From: CALKJU01 sp035326425
Lineage (GTDB): Bacteria; Pseudomonadota; Alphaproteobacteria; Geminicoccales; Geminicoccaceae
Length of the DNA stretch: 64,000 nucleotides
NCBI GenBank assembly: GCA_035326425.1
Contig: DAOLFG010000007.1
Coordinates: 1 to 64,000, forward strand
Direction: 5' to 3'
The notes under the pieces were generated by a model, which was given only the letters and a program-made list of their open reading frames with translations, was not told the DNA's origin and searched no databases. Positions 1 to 8,305 of the stretch are shown here, piece by piece (position 1 is the stretch's first letter; each line of letters begins with the position of its first letter). A program made the position numbers and the translations under genes.

Positions 1-8
1 CCCGCCCC

Positions 9-104
9 TCACAACCCCAGCAGCAGCCGCACACCGTAGACCAGCAGCGTCACGGCGACGACACCGGCGACCCACAGCGCCACGAACCAGGCGGCGCGGC
101 TCAA
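9..104 (-). CDS. DUF2474-type small subunit of cytochrome bd oxidase
   Basis: A 31-codon reading frame directly follows cydB in the same frame and ends in TGA. It starts at TTG, eight bases after a GAGG. The peptide begins LSRAAWFVALWV and is almost entirely one hydrophobic helix ending in a leucine-rich stretch. Very small one-helix proteins of this kind (DUF2474) lie after cydB in cyanide-insensitive oxidase operons and are thought to stabilise the oxidase in the membrane. The family assignment rests on position, size and hydrophobicity rather than a diagnostic motif. The start lies in the last unit of a 14-base triplication that also supplies its ribosome binding site. Confidence 0.6.
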   Translation of the reverse strand: MSRAAWFVALWVAGVVAVTLLVYGVRLLLGL

Positions 105-133
105 TGGTGCCGCCTCAATGGTGCCGCCTCAAT
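91..133. repeat. Three tandem copies of a 14-base unit
   Basis: The unit reads CACCATTGAGGCGG on the minus strand and occurs three times end to end. The last copy has two mismatches. The first copy contains the last sense codons and the TGA of cydB, and the third contains the TTG start of the small DUF2474-type gene. The duplication has pushed the two genes apart while keeping a GAGG before the start. Confidence 0.85.
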
Positions 134-1133
134 GGTGATAGCCCGCCTCGCCGGTCTTGCCGCGGAAGACCCAGTAGTTGTAGGCGGTGTAGGCCAGGAT
201 CACCGGCAGCAGGATGCCGGCACCCCACAGCATCATCGACAGGCTGACGTCGGGGGCGGCGGCCTCGCGGAAGGTGAAGGCGCGCGGCACGATGTAGGGA
301 TAGAGCGAGACGGCGAGGCCGATGTAGGACAGCAGGAACATGCCGACGGCGCAGAAGAACGGCAGCTCCTCCTGCCGCCGCGCCACGCCGCGCAGGAACA
401 GGCCCGCCAGCACCAGCGCCAGCAGTGGCACCGGCGACAGCCAGATGATGTTGGGCAGCGAGAACCAGCGCCGGGCGATCTCGCTGTCGAGCAGCGGCGT
501 CCAGATCGACACGGCACCCACCGCCACCATCACCGCCGCCATCAGGCCGGGCATCAGCGCGAACGACCAGTCCTGCAGCTCGGTCTCGGTCTTGCGGGCG
601 AGCCAGGCGGCACCCAAGAGCGCGTAGCCGACGACCAGCGACACGCCGGTCAGCAGGGCGAACGGTGTCAGCCAGTCGAACGGGCCGCCGGCGAACTGGC
701 GGCCCTCGACCGGAATGCCCTGGATGAAGGTGCCGAGCACGATGCCCTGGGCGAAGGCGGCGACGGTGGATCCCAGCGCGAAGGCCCAGTCCCAGATCGC
801 CCGCGAGCGGACGGCCTTGAAGCGGAACTCGAAGGCGACGCCGCGGAACACCAGCGCCAGCAGCATGACGATCAGCGGCAGGTAGAGGGCCGGCATGATG
901 ATGGCGTAGGCCAGCGGGAAGGCGGCGAACAGGCCGCCGCCGCCCAGCACCAGCCAGGTCTCGTTGCCGTCCCAGAACGGTGCCAGCGAGTTCATCATCA
1001 CGTCGCGATGGCGGTGCGCCTTGGCGAACGGGAACAGGATGCCGACGCCGAGGTCGAAGCCGTCGAGGAAGACATACATGAACACGGCGGTGGCGATCAG
1101 GCCGGCCCAGATCAGCGGCAGGTCGAGTTCCAT
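129..1133 (-). CDS. cydB: Cytochrome bd ubiquinol oxidase subunit II
   Basis: This 334-residue integral membrane protein is the second subunit of the bd-type quinol oxidase, which passes electrons from quinol to oxygen in the inner membrane. The N-terminal helix carries DGFDLGVG at residues 24-31, followed by APFWDGNETW, both typical of CydB. Many further hydrophobic segments extend to the end, which reads GGYHH. I place the start at the ATG at 1133, four bases after the cydA stop. An upstream in-frame start at 1172 would overlap cydA and add 13 unconserved residues. It is co-transcribed with cydA and the small gene after it. Confidence 0.95.
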   Translation of the reverse strand: MELDLPLIWAGLIATAVFMYVFLDGFDLGVGILFPFAKAHRHRDVMMNSLAPFWDGNETWLVLGGGGLFAAFPLAYAIIMPALYLPLIVMLLALVFRGVAFEFRFKAVRSRAIWDWAFALGSTVAAFAQGIVLGTFIQGIPVEGRQFAGGPFDWLTPFALLTGVSLVVGYALLGAAWLARKTETELQDWSFALMPGLMAAVMVAVGAVSIWTPLLDSEIARRWFSLPNIIWLSPVPLLALVLAGLFLRGVARRQEELPFFCAVGMFLLSYIGLAVSLYPYIVPRAFTFREAAAPDVSLSMMLWGAGILLPVILAYTAYNYWVFRGKTGEAGYHH

Positions 1134-1137
1134 GGCC

Positions 1138-2532
1138 TCACGCCCCCTCGTCGACGGCGAGCTTCGGCGCACCGAGCGGCCGGTGGCTGCCCACGGTGTC
1201 GTCGGCCGCGAGCTGCGGCCCCAGGTCCGGCGGCTGGCGCATCAGCCGCAGCAGGTAGTACATGCCGAGCCCGAAGACGAAGCTGTAGGTGGCGACGAAC
1301 AGCAGGAGCGAGGTCAAGAGGCTGCCGGCCGGCACCGGCGAGGCGGCGTCGGCCGTGCGCATCAGGCCCTGCACGATCCAGGGCTGGCGGCCCATCTCGG
1401 TGGTGATCCAGCCCGCCAGCAGGGCGACGAAGCCGGACGGTCCCATGGCGACGCAGAGGCGGTGGAACCAGCGGTGCTCGTAGAGGCTGTCGCGGGCGCG
1501 CAGCACCAGCGAGACCGCGCCGACGGCGATCATCAGCAGGCCCAGGCCCACCATCAGGCGAAAGGTCCAGAACAGCACGGTGGCGTTCGGCCACTCGTCG
1601 CGCGGGAAGGCGTCGAGGCCCTTCAGCTCGGCATCCGGGTCGTGCGCGAGGATCAGGCTGCCGAGCTTGGGGATGCCGACGGCGTATTCGGTCTCGGCCT
1701 TCTCCATGTTCGGGATGCCGAACAGGTAGAGCGGTGCGCCGCGCCGGGTCTCGAAATGGCCCTCCATGGCGGCGATCTTGGCCGGCTGGTGCTCCAGGGT
1801 GTTGAGGCCGTGCTGGTCGCCGACCAGCAGCTGGATGGGTGCCACGATGGCGGCCATCCACATCGCCATCGAGAACATCCGCCTGGCCTCGGCCCCCGAG
1901 GCGTCGCGCAGCAGGTGCCAGGCGCCGACCGCCCCCACGGCGAAGGCGGTGGTGAGATAGGCCGCCAGCACCATGTGGACGAAGCGGTAGGGGAAGGAGG
2001 GATTGAAGATCACCTCCCACCAGCTCAGCGGCATGAAGCGGCCGTCCACCAGCTCGAAGCCGGCGGGGGTGTGCATCCAGCTGTTGGCGGCGAGAATCCA
2101 GAACGCCGAGATCAGCGTGCCGACGGCGACGAGGCAGGTCGCCGTGAAGTGCAGGGCGTTGCCGACCTTCTCCCAGCCGAACAGCATGATGCCGAGGAAG
2201 CCGGCCTCGAGGAAGAAGGCGGTCAGCACCTCGTAGGCCAGCAGCGGCCCGAGCGTCGGGCCGACGGCGTCGGAGAAGCGGCTCCAGTTGGTGCCGAACT
2301 GGTAGGACAGCACCACGCCCGACACCACGCCCATGCCGAACGACACGGCGAAGATTCGCACCCAGAAGCGGAACAGCCGGCGATAGGTCTCGTCGCCGCG
2401 CAGCAGCCACAGGCCCTCCAGCACGGCGAGGTAGCTGGCGAGCCCGATGGTGAAGGCCGGGAAGATGATGTGGAAGGAGACCGTGAAGGCGAACTGCAGC
2501 CGGGCCAGGGTCAGGGCGTCGAGCTCGCTCAC
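1138..2532 (-). CDS. cydA: Cytochrome bd ubiquinol oxidase subunit I (CIO type)
   Basis: This 464-residue protein is the catalytic heme-bearing subunit of the bd oxidase. His21, His186 and Met380 match the three axial heme ligands of CydA, and GRQPW follows at 381-385. The quinol-binding region has Lys252 and Glu257 in QPAKIAAMEG, while the Q-loop is short. A short Q-loop with a DUF2474 partner fits the cyanide-insensitive (CioA) subgroup. The start is GTG at 2532, preceded by GGGAGA. It heads a three-gene operon with cydB and the DUF2474-type gene and probably serves respiration at low oxygen or under inhibitors of the heme-copper oxidases. Confidence 0.95.
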   Translation of the reverse strand: MSELDALTLARLQFAFTVSFHIIFPAFTIGLASYLAVLEGLWLLRGDETYRRLFRFWVRIFAVSFGMGVVSGVVLSYQFGTNWSRFSDAVGPTLGPLLAYEVLTAFFLEAGFLGIMLFGWEKVGNALHFTATCLVAVGTLISAFWILAANSWMHTPAGFELVDGRFMPLSWWEVIFNPSFPYRFVHMVLAAYLTTAFAVGAVGAWHLLRDASGAEARRMFSMAMWMAAIVAPIQLLVGDQHGLNTLEHQPAKIAAMEGHFETRRGAPLYLFGIPNMEKAETEYAVGIPKLGSLILAHDPDAELKGLDAFPRDEWPNATVLFWTFRLMVGLGLLMIAVGAVSLVLRARDSLYEHRWFHRLCVAMGPSGFVALLAGWITTEMGRQPWIVQGLMRTADAASPVPAGSLLTSLLLFVATYSFVFGLGMYYLLRLMRQPPDLGPQLAADDTVGSHRPLGAPKLAVDEGA

Positions 2533-2680
2533 GGCACGTCTTCTCCCGCTGCCGCCGGCCCGCCCGAGCCGGCGTCCACCCCAACGAGGTTAAACGGGAA
2601 CCGCCCGGCTTCAATCCGCCGGGCCGAGCCTATTGTCGCAGAACGTGCGGTCGGGAGCTTTCGGGCCTGAACCGGGACAG

Positions 2681-3457
2681 CTACAGGCGGTTCATCCCCT
2701 GGCCGCCGTCGACCAGCACCGCCTGGCCCACGGTGTAGGGCAGCTCGCCCGCCGCCAGCGTGGCGACACAGCGGCCGACCTCGTCCGGCTCGCCCCAGCG
2801 GGCGATGGCGGCACCGCCCTCGGCGAAGAACCTGTCGTAGCGGGCCTTGGACGGCTCGGTCATCTCGGTGCGGATGATGCCGGGGCGGATCTCGTAGACG
2901 CCGATGCCCTCGGGGGCGAGGCGGGCGGCGAACAGCCGGGCCGCCATGCTGGTGGCGGCCTTCGACATGCCGTACTCGCCGCGCGTCACCGGGACGACGT
3001 CGGCGGCATTCACCGAGGTGATGAAGACGATGGCGCGGTGCCAGGAGGTCTCCGCGGGCTCGGCCAGCAGCCGACGGGCGAAGGCCTGGGTCAGGAAGAA
3101 GGTGCCGCGGGTGTTGACCGCCATGCAGCGGTCGTAGCTCTCGGTGCCGAGGTCGAGCAGGTCGCCGCGCGACAGCACCGAGACGCCGGCATTGTTGACC
3201 AGGCATTCGAGGTGGTCGAAGGCCGCCCAGGCCTCGTCGAGCAGCGCCTCGTGGCCCTCGATGTCGGCGATGTCGCCATGCACCACCGCGGCGTCGACGC
3301 CCAGATCCTCGATGGCGGCGACGGTGGCGTCGGTGTCCTCGGTCGGCGAGCGCTCGTTGACGACGATGTCGTAGCCGCGGCGGGCGAGCGCCACCGCACA
3401 GGCACGGCCGATGCCGCGGCCGGCTCCCGTCACCAGTGCCGCCGGTCGTGCCGCCAT
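2681..3457 (-). CDS. Short-chain dehydrogenase/reductase, FabG-like
   Basis: This 258-residue NAD(P)-dependent oxidoreductase of the classical SDR family has the cofactor motif TGAGRGIG at residues 11-18, NNAG near residue 90, a catalytic serine in FITSVN, and the YGMSK active-site Tyr-Lys pair. It resembles proteins annotated as 3-ketoacyl-ACP reductase, but the substrate cannot be read from the sequence. It lies 30 bases downstream of an acyl-CoA dehydrogenase gene on the same strand, which would fit a role in fatty-acid or branched-acid oxidation. Confidence 0.85.
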   Translation of the reverse strand: MAARPAALVTGAGRGIGRACAVALARRGYDIVVNERSPTEDTDATVAAIEDLGVDAAVVHGDIADIEGHEALLDEAWAAFDHLECLVNNAGVSVLSRGDLLDLGTESYDRCMAVNTRGTFFLTQAFARRLLAEPAETSWHRAIVFITSVNAADVVPVTRGEYGMSKAATSMAARLFAARLAPEGIGVYEIRPGIIRTEMTEPSKARYDRFFAEGGAAIARWGEPDEVGRCVATLAAGELPYTVGQAVLVDGGQGMNRL

Positions 3458-3487
3458 CCGCCTACCCTCCGCGCCGGGCTCTTCGGA

Positions 3488-4633
3488 TCAACGCGCGGGC
3501 CGGATCAGCTCGCGGGCGATGATCGTCCGCTGTATCTGCTGCGTTCCCTCATAAATCTGGCAAATCTTGGCGTCGCGATAGAGCCTTTCGACCTCGAAGC
3601 CGCGGATGTAGCCGCTGCCGCCGAAAATCTGCACGGCGTTCGCGGTCTGCGCCACCGCGGTGTCGCCGGCCGCCAGCTTGGCCATCGAGCAGGCCATGGT
3701 GGCGGGCTCGCCGCGATCGAGCTTCATGGCGGCGTCCCAGGTCAGCAGGCGGGCGGCCTGGATGTCCTTGGCCATGTCGGCCAGCATCCATTGCAGGCCC
3801 TGGTTGTCGGCGATCGGCCGGTCGAACTGCCGGCGCTCCAGGGCATAGGGCAATGCCGCCTCGAGGCCGGCGCGGGCGATGCCGACGGCGAGTGCCGCGA
3901 TGCCGATGCGGCCCTTGTCGAGCACGCTCATCATCATGTGGAAGCCGCGGCCCTCCGGCCCGAGCCGTGCCTCCCCGGGCAGCTCGATGCCGTCGAAATG
4001 CAGCGCCCCCACCTGCGAGGCGCGCTGACCCATCTTGTGCTCGCGCTCGCCCACCGAGAAGCCCGGCAGGTCGCGATCGACCAGGAAGATGCTCATGCCG
4101 CGATGGCCGGCGGCCTTGTCGGTGCGGGCCAGCACGGCGGCGAAGTCGCACACCGGCGCGTTGTGGATCCACAGCTTGCCGCCGTCGAGCCGCCAGCCCT
4201 TGTCGGTGCGCGTGGCGGTGGTGCGGATGCCCGAGACGTCGGAGCCGGCCTCGGCCTCGGTGATGGCGTAGGCGCAGCGCCGCTCGGCGCGCAGCAGCGG
4301 GCGGAGATAGCGGTCGCGCTGGGCGTCGGTGCCGTGCTGGGTCAGCAGCGTGCCCAGCAGCTCGACCAGCCCACACTGGTCGGCGACCGAGGCGTAGCCG
4401 CGGCTCAGCTCCTCCATCACCAGCGCATAGGCCAGCGCATCCATCCCCGCCCCGCCCAGCTCGGCCGGCACGGTGATGCCGAACAGGCCCAGCTCCGCCA
4501 TCTGCCGATAGATTTCCTCGGGAAACCGCTCGGTGCGGTCGAGCTCGGCCGCGACCGGGCGGATCACCTCCTCGGCGAAACGCCGGGCGGAATCGCGAGC
4601 CTGCTCATGCTCCTCGGTCAAGATTCCGACCAC
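3488..4633 (-). CDS. Acyl-CoA dehydrogenase
   Basis: This 381-residue FAD-dependent acyl-CoA dehydrogenase performs the first step of beta-oxidation or of a branched-chain acid pathway and passes electrons to ETF. It has the flavin and substrate signatures YAITEAEAGSDVSG and LWIHNA, and the C-terminal IYEGTQQIQR with the catalytic glutamate. I choose the GTG at 4633 because GGGAGG lies six to seven bases before it. An ATG nine codons upstream has no such site and would add residues not typical of the family. The SDR gene follows 30 bases later, so the two probably form an operon. Confidence 0.88.
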   Translation of the reverse strand: MVGILTEEHEQARDSARRFAEEVIRPVAAELDRTERFPEEIYRQMAELGLFGITVPAELGGAGMDALAYALVMEELSRGYASVADQCGLVELLGTLLTQHGTDAQRDRYLRPLLRAERRCAYAITEAEAGSDVSGIRTTATRTDKGWRLDGGKLWIHNAPVCDFAAVLARTDKAAGHRGMSIFLVDRDLPGFSVGEREHKMGQRASQVGALHFDGIELPGEARLGPEGRGFHMMMSVLDKGRIGIAALAVGIARAGLEAALPYALERRQFDRPIADNQGLQWMLADMAKDIQAARLLTWDAAMKLDRGEPATMACSMAKLAAGDTAVAQTANAVQIFGGSGYIRGFEVERLYRDAKICQIYEGTQQIQRTIIARELIRPAR

Positions 4634-4689
4634 AGCCCGCCTCCCGTTCGTTGACGGCATTTAGGGGCCGGATCGGGCGGTCGCCAAGG

Positions 4690-5703
4690 CTAGAGATCGA
4701 CCCCCACTGCGGCGGCGACATCGGCGAAGCCGTCGCGGGCGAGCAAGGCATCCAGCTCGCCCGCGACCCGGCGGGCGAGGCCGAGGCCGCCATAGACCAT
4801 GCCGGTATAGAGCTGCACCGCCGAGGCGCCGGCGCGGATCTTGGCGTAGGCGTCGGCGCCGCTGGCGATGCCGCCGACGCCGACCAGCGCCAGCCGACCC
4901 CGCACCCTGCCCGCCATGCGGCGCAGCAGCGCCGTCGACGGCTCGAGCAGCGGCCGGCCGCTCAGCCCGCCGGCCTCGTCGCGATGGTCGGAGCGAAGTG
5001 TCGGACGGGCGACAGTGGTGTTACTGATGATCAACCCGTCCACGCCCGAGGCCAAAGCCACCTCTGCGATGTCCTCCTCGCCGGCCTCGTCGAGATCGGG
5101 GGCGATCTTCACCAGCAGTGGCTTTCTCACCGTGCCACGGGCCTCGATCAGCGCCGCCAGCAGCCGCTCCAGCGGCTCGCGGCGCTGCAGCCCGCGCAGG
5201 CCCGGCGTGTTCGGCGAGGAGATGTTCACCGTCACATAGTCGACGAGCGGCAGGAGCCGCCGCAGGCCCAGCACATAGTCGCCGACCGGATCGGTGCTGT
5301 CCTTGTTGATGCCGATATTGGCGCCGACGATGCCGGCGGAGGGATCGCGGCCGGCGAGGCGCGCCGCCACCGCCTCCAGCCCGTCATTGTTGAAGCCCAT
5401 GCGGTTGATGACCGCCTCGTCCTCGACCAGCCGGAATAGCCGTGGCTTCGGATTGCCGGCCTGCGGCCGCGGCGTGACGCTGCCGATCTCGACCCAGCCG
5501 AAGCCCTGGCGCAGGGCGCCGGCGAAGGCCTCGGCGTTCTTGTCGAAGCCGGCGGCGAGGCCGACCGGGTTGGGCAGGTTCAGCCCGCAGAGCCGCGTCC
5601 GCAGTCGCGGGCTCGCCAGCGCCGCACGCGACGGCAGCAGCGGCAGGGCGCGGACGGCGAGGCGGTGCGCCGTCTCGGGCGGCAGGAGACGGGAGAGGCG
5701 CAA
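4690..5703 (-). CDS. pyrD: Quinone-dependent dihydroorotate dehydrogenase (class 2)
   Basis: This 337-residue enzyme oxidises dihydroorotate to orotate in pyrimidine synthesis and passes electrons to membrane quinone. The N-terminal amphipathic stretch is typical of the membrane-bound class 2 enzymes. The FMN barrel begins with GLNLPNPVGLAAGFDKN at residues 40-56, and NISSPNTPGLR near 160 contains the catalytic serine. The start is TTG at 5703, eight bases after a GAGG. It follows cysQ by nine bases. Confidence 0.95.
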   Translation of the reverse strand: MRLSRLLPPETAHRLAVRALPLLPSRAALASPRLRTRLCGLNLPNPVGLAAGFDKNAEAFAGALRQGFGWVEIGSVTPRPQAGNPKPRLFRLVEDEAVINRMGFNNDGLEAVAARLAGRDPSAGIVGANIGINKDSTDPVGDYVLGLRRLLPLVDYVTVNISSPNTPGLRGLQRREPLERLLAALIEARGTVRKPLLVKIAPDLDEAGEEDIAEVALASGVDGLIISNTTVARPTLRSDHRDEAGGLSGRPLLEPSTALLRRMAGRVRGRLALVGVGGIASGADAYAKIRAGASAVQLYTGMVYGGLGLARRVAGELDALLARDGFADVAAAVGVDL

Positions 5704-5712
5704 GCTCGCGCC

Positions 5713-6474
5713 TCAGCCGCCCTCGGCGATGAAGAACGGGTTCCTCAGCCCCGGCTTGCCATAGGCCAGCGGCTTGCCATCGAGATCGACGACCTTGCCG
5801 CCTGCCGCCAGCAGCACGGCGTGGCCGGCGGCGGTGTCCCACTCCATGGTCGGGCCGAAGCGCGGATAGACGTCGGCCTGGCCCTCGGCGACGAGGCAGA
5901 ACTTCAGCGAGCTGCCGGCCGACACCCAGTCGGTGATGCCTTCCTTGGCCAGCCAGGCGTCGGTGTCGGCACCGCGGTGCGAGCGCGAGGCCACCGCCAC
6001 CACGCCGACCGACGGCCGTAGGCGGACCTTGATGGTCTTGACCTCGTCGCGGTCGCGGCAGACCGCACCCTGGCCCAGCGCACCCCACCAGGCGATGTGG
6101 CGGGCGGGTGCGGTGACGATGCCGAGGATCGGCCGGCCGCTCTCGACCAGGGCGATGTTGACGGTGAACTCGCCGTTCCTGGAGATGAACTCCTTGGTGC
6201 CGTCGAGCGGGTCGACCAGCCAGAACGGGCCTTTCGAGAAATCCGGAATGCGGCCGGAGGACGCCGCCTCCTCGCCCACCATCGGGATCTCGGGGGCGAT
6301 CTCCTTCAGCCCCTCCTCGATCAGCGCCTCGGCCTCGCGGTCGGCGGCCGTCACCGGCGACTTGTCGGCCTTCTGCTCTGGCGTGAACTCGCTGGCGTAG
6401 TGGCGCATCACCACCTCGCTCGCCCGGTCGGCCAGCTCGACGAGCTTCGGCATCAGCTTGATCGGCGTCAGCAT
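5713..6474 (-). CDS. cysQ: 3'(2'),5'-bisphosphate nucleotidase
   Basis: This 253-residue magnesium-dependent phosphatase of the inositol-monophosphatase superfamily removes the 3'-phosphate from PAP, the by-product of PAPS-dependent reactions. Metal-binding motifs are GEE at residues 67-69 and WLVDPLDGTKEF from about 85. The second motif is EWDTAAGHAVL near 205. The sequence GTKEF separates CysQ from true inositol phosphatases. A sulfotransferase gene lies elsewhere in this window (45609-46514) and would produce PAP. It is upstream of pyrD on the same strand, nine bases apart. Confidence 0.9.
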   Translation of the reverse strand: MLTPIKLMPKLVELADRASEVVMRHYASEFTPEQKADKSPVTAADREAEALIEEGLKEIAPEIPMVGEEAASSGRIPDFSKGPFWLVDPLDGTKEFISRNGEFTVNIALVESGRPILGIVTAPARHIAWWGALGQGAVCRDRDEVKTIKVRLRPSVGVVAVASRSHRGADTDAWLAKEGITDWVSAGSSLKFCLVAEGQADVYPRFGPTMEWDTAAGHAVLLAAGGKVVDLDGKPLAYGKPGLRNPFFIAEGG

Positions 6475-6563
6475 GGGCGCACACCTCGAAGGACGGGCTC
6501 GCAGGGAGCGCCGGTGCAGGTCGATCGGGCGGTAGCAAGCCGCCTGCCGGGCTGTAAAGGCCG

Positions 6564-7532
6564 CTAACCGCCGCGCAGGATCTCGGCGTACTGCGCGGTA
6601 TCGACATTGCCGCCCGACAGCACGATGGCGACGGTCCGGCCGCGGCAGTCGAGCCTGCCGGAGAGCACGGCGGCCAAGCCCACGGCCCCACCGGGCTCGA
6701 CCACGATCTTGAGATGCGCGAAGGCGGCGCGCATGGCTTCGCGCACCTCGTCGTCGGTGACGACGAGGCCGCCCTTCAGCAGGCGGCGGTTGATCGAGAA
6801 GGTCAGCTCGCCCGGCATCGGCGCCTGCAGCGCGTCGCAGATCGAGCGGGCGTCGGCGGCGTTGCCGAGGCGCTCGCCGGCCGCCAGCGAGCGGGCATGG
6901 TCGTCGAGGCCGGCGGGCTCGGCGGTGAACGCCTCGATGGCAGGAAAGTGATGCGCCAGCGCCGTCACGGTGCCCGCCATCAGACCGCCGCCGCTGACGC
7001 CGACAATGGCGGCGTCGGGGGTGAGGCCCAGCTCCTTCGCCTGCCCGGCGATCTCGAGGCCGACCGTGCCCTGGCCCGCCATCACCCGCCAGTCGTCGTA
7101 GGGACGGACCAGCTCGGCGCCGGTCTCGGCGGCGATGCGGGCGCCGATGGCCTCGCGGTCCTCGCTCCAGCGGTCGTAGGTGACGACCTCGGCACCATAG
7201 GAGCGGGTGCCCTCCAGCTTCGCGCGCGGCGCGTCGGACGGCATGATGATGGTGGCACGCTTACCCAGCAGCCGTGCCGCCAACGCCACGCCCTGGGCGT
7301 GGTTGCCGGAGGAGAACGCCACGACCGCCGGTGCCGAGATCTGGCGGATGGTGTTGTAGGCGCCGCGGAACTTGAACGAGCCGGTGCGCTGCAGCGGCTC
7401 GGCCTTGATGAGCAGCCTGCCGCCGATGCGCGCGTCCAGCGCCTCCGAGGTCAGCAGCGGGGTGCGGACGGCGATGCCGCGCAGGCGTTCGGCCGCCGCC
7501 TCGACGTCGCCGTAGGTGAGACCGTCGGTCAT
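6564..7532 (-). CDS. PLP-dependent threonine/serine dehydratase
   Basis: This 322-residue fold-type II PLP enzyme deaminates threonine or serine to a keto acid, or may act as a serine racemase. Lys54 in SFKFRG is the expected Schiff-base lysine. SGNHAQG from residue 75 contacts the cofactor, and GVSGGGLMAG binds its phosphate. There is no C-terminal ACT domain, so this is the short catabolic type rather than feedback-regulated IlvA. The ATG at 7532 overlaps the stop of the acetyltransferase gene by four bases (ATGA), which implies translational coupling. Confidence 0.88.
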   Translation of the reverse strand: MTDGLTYGDVEAAAERLRGIAVRTPLLTSEALDARIGGRLLIKAEPLQRTGSFKFRGAYNTIRQISAPAVVAFSSGNHAQGVALAARLLGKRATIIMPSDAPRAKLEGTRSYGAEVVTYDRWSEDREAIGARIAAETGAELVRPYDDWRVMAGQGTVGLEIAGQAKELGLTPDAAIVGVSGGGLMAGTVTALAHHFPAIEAFTAEPAGLDDHARSLAAGERLGNAADARSICDALQAPMPGELTFSINRRLLKGGLVVTDDEVREAMRAAFAHLKIVVEPGGAVGLAAVLSGRLDCRGRTVAIVLSGGNVDTAQYAEILRGG

Positions 7533-8305
7533 CGCTTGCTCCGCAGCTTGGCGTAGTTGAGCTGGGTGCCGACCGGCGCGAAGCCCAGCCGGCGATAGAG
7601 CCGCTCGCTTTCGTCGTCGCTGGTCGAGAGCCAGACCAGCTCGCCGCCACGGGCGAAGAAGTGGCCGAGCAGCGTCCGGCAGACGGCCTCGGCGCGGCCC
7701 TGCCGCCGCTCCTCGTCGGTGGTCCACACGCCGGCCAGCTCGGCATCGGCGCCGATGCCGATCAGGCTGGCACCGCTGACCGGCCGGCCGTCGACCAGGC
7801 TGGCGGCGCACAGCGCGGTGCCGCTGGCGAGGTCGCGGCGCAGCACGTCGATCTCGCCGCCCTGCTCCGGGCTCGGGATCATGTCGAACACCTCCTCGGT
7901 GCCGCGGACGAAGCTGCGCACCAGCGCGCGCGGCGCGTCGGCGCCGATCAGCGTCACATGGGCCTGCCCGGGCACGACCGTGAAGGCCGGTGCCTCGAGC
8001 GCCATCGCCATCCCCCTGGCCTCGCACACCCAGCCGGCCCGCTCGAGCGCCGGCGCCAGCTCGGGCCAGAGCTCGGCCAGCAGCTCGATGCGCGGCACGC
8101 GCTCGGCCGAGGCGAACACCGATTCCATCTCGGCGATCGCCGGCTCCCAGCTCGCCGGCCGGCGCATCGCCAGGGCGCGGTTGCGGTAGAACACGTCGGC
8201 GGTGTGCCAGATGTGGACCCGGAAGGCCGCGGTCTCGCGGATCTCGCTGCCGGCGGCGAAGCCGCGCCTGACCTGGCTCTGCAGCCGCTCGAGCGTGCGG
8301 ATCAC
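7529..8305 (-). CDS. GNAT-family N-acetyltransferase
   Basis: This 258-residue protein has a GNAT domain in the C-terminal half. The acetyl-CoA-binding segment is AGVWTTDEERRQGRAEAV, and YRRLGFAPVGTQL near the end is the usual closing GNAT strand. The N-terminal half (residues 1-130) is probably a degenerate second acyltransferase-like domain, but I see no motif there. The GTG at 8305 overlaps the stop of the upstream TPR-SPOR gene by four bases. The substrate is unknown. Confidence 0.75.
   Translation of the reverse strand: MIRTLERLQSQVRRGFAAGSEIRETAAFRVHIWHTADVFYRNRALAMRRPASWEPAIAEMESVFASAERVPRIELLAELWPELAPALERAGWVCEARGMAMALEAPAFTVVPGQAHVTLIGADAPRALVRSFVRGTEEVFDMIPSPEQGGEIDVLRRDLASGTALCAASLVDGRPVSGASLIGIGADAELAGVWTTDEERRQGRAEAVCRTLLGHFFARGGELVWLSTSDDESERLYRRLGFAPVGTQLNYAKLRSKR

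Noticed and set aside
91..133. Three tandem 14-base units considered as a CRISPR-like array
   Set aside because: There are no spacers, the units are directly adjacent, and they fall within the end of cydB. It is a simple tandem duplication.
964..2670. A 568-codon plus-strand frame opposite cydA
   Set aside because: Antisense shadow of cydAB, whose heme ligands and motifs are clear on the minus strand.
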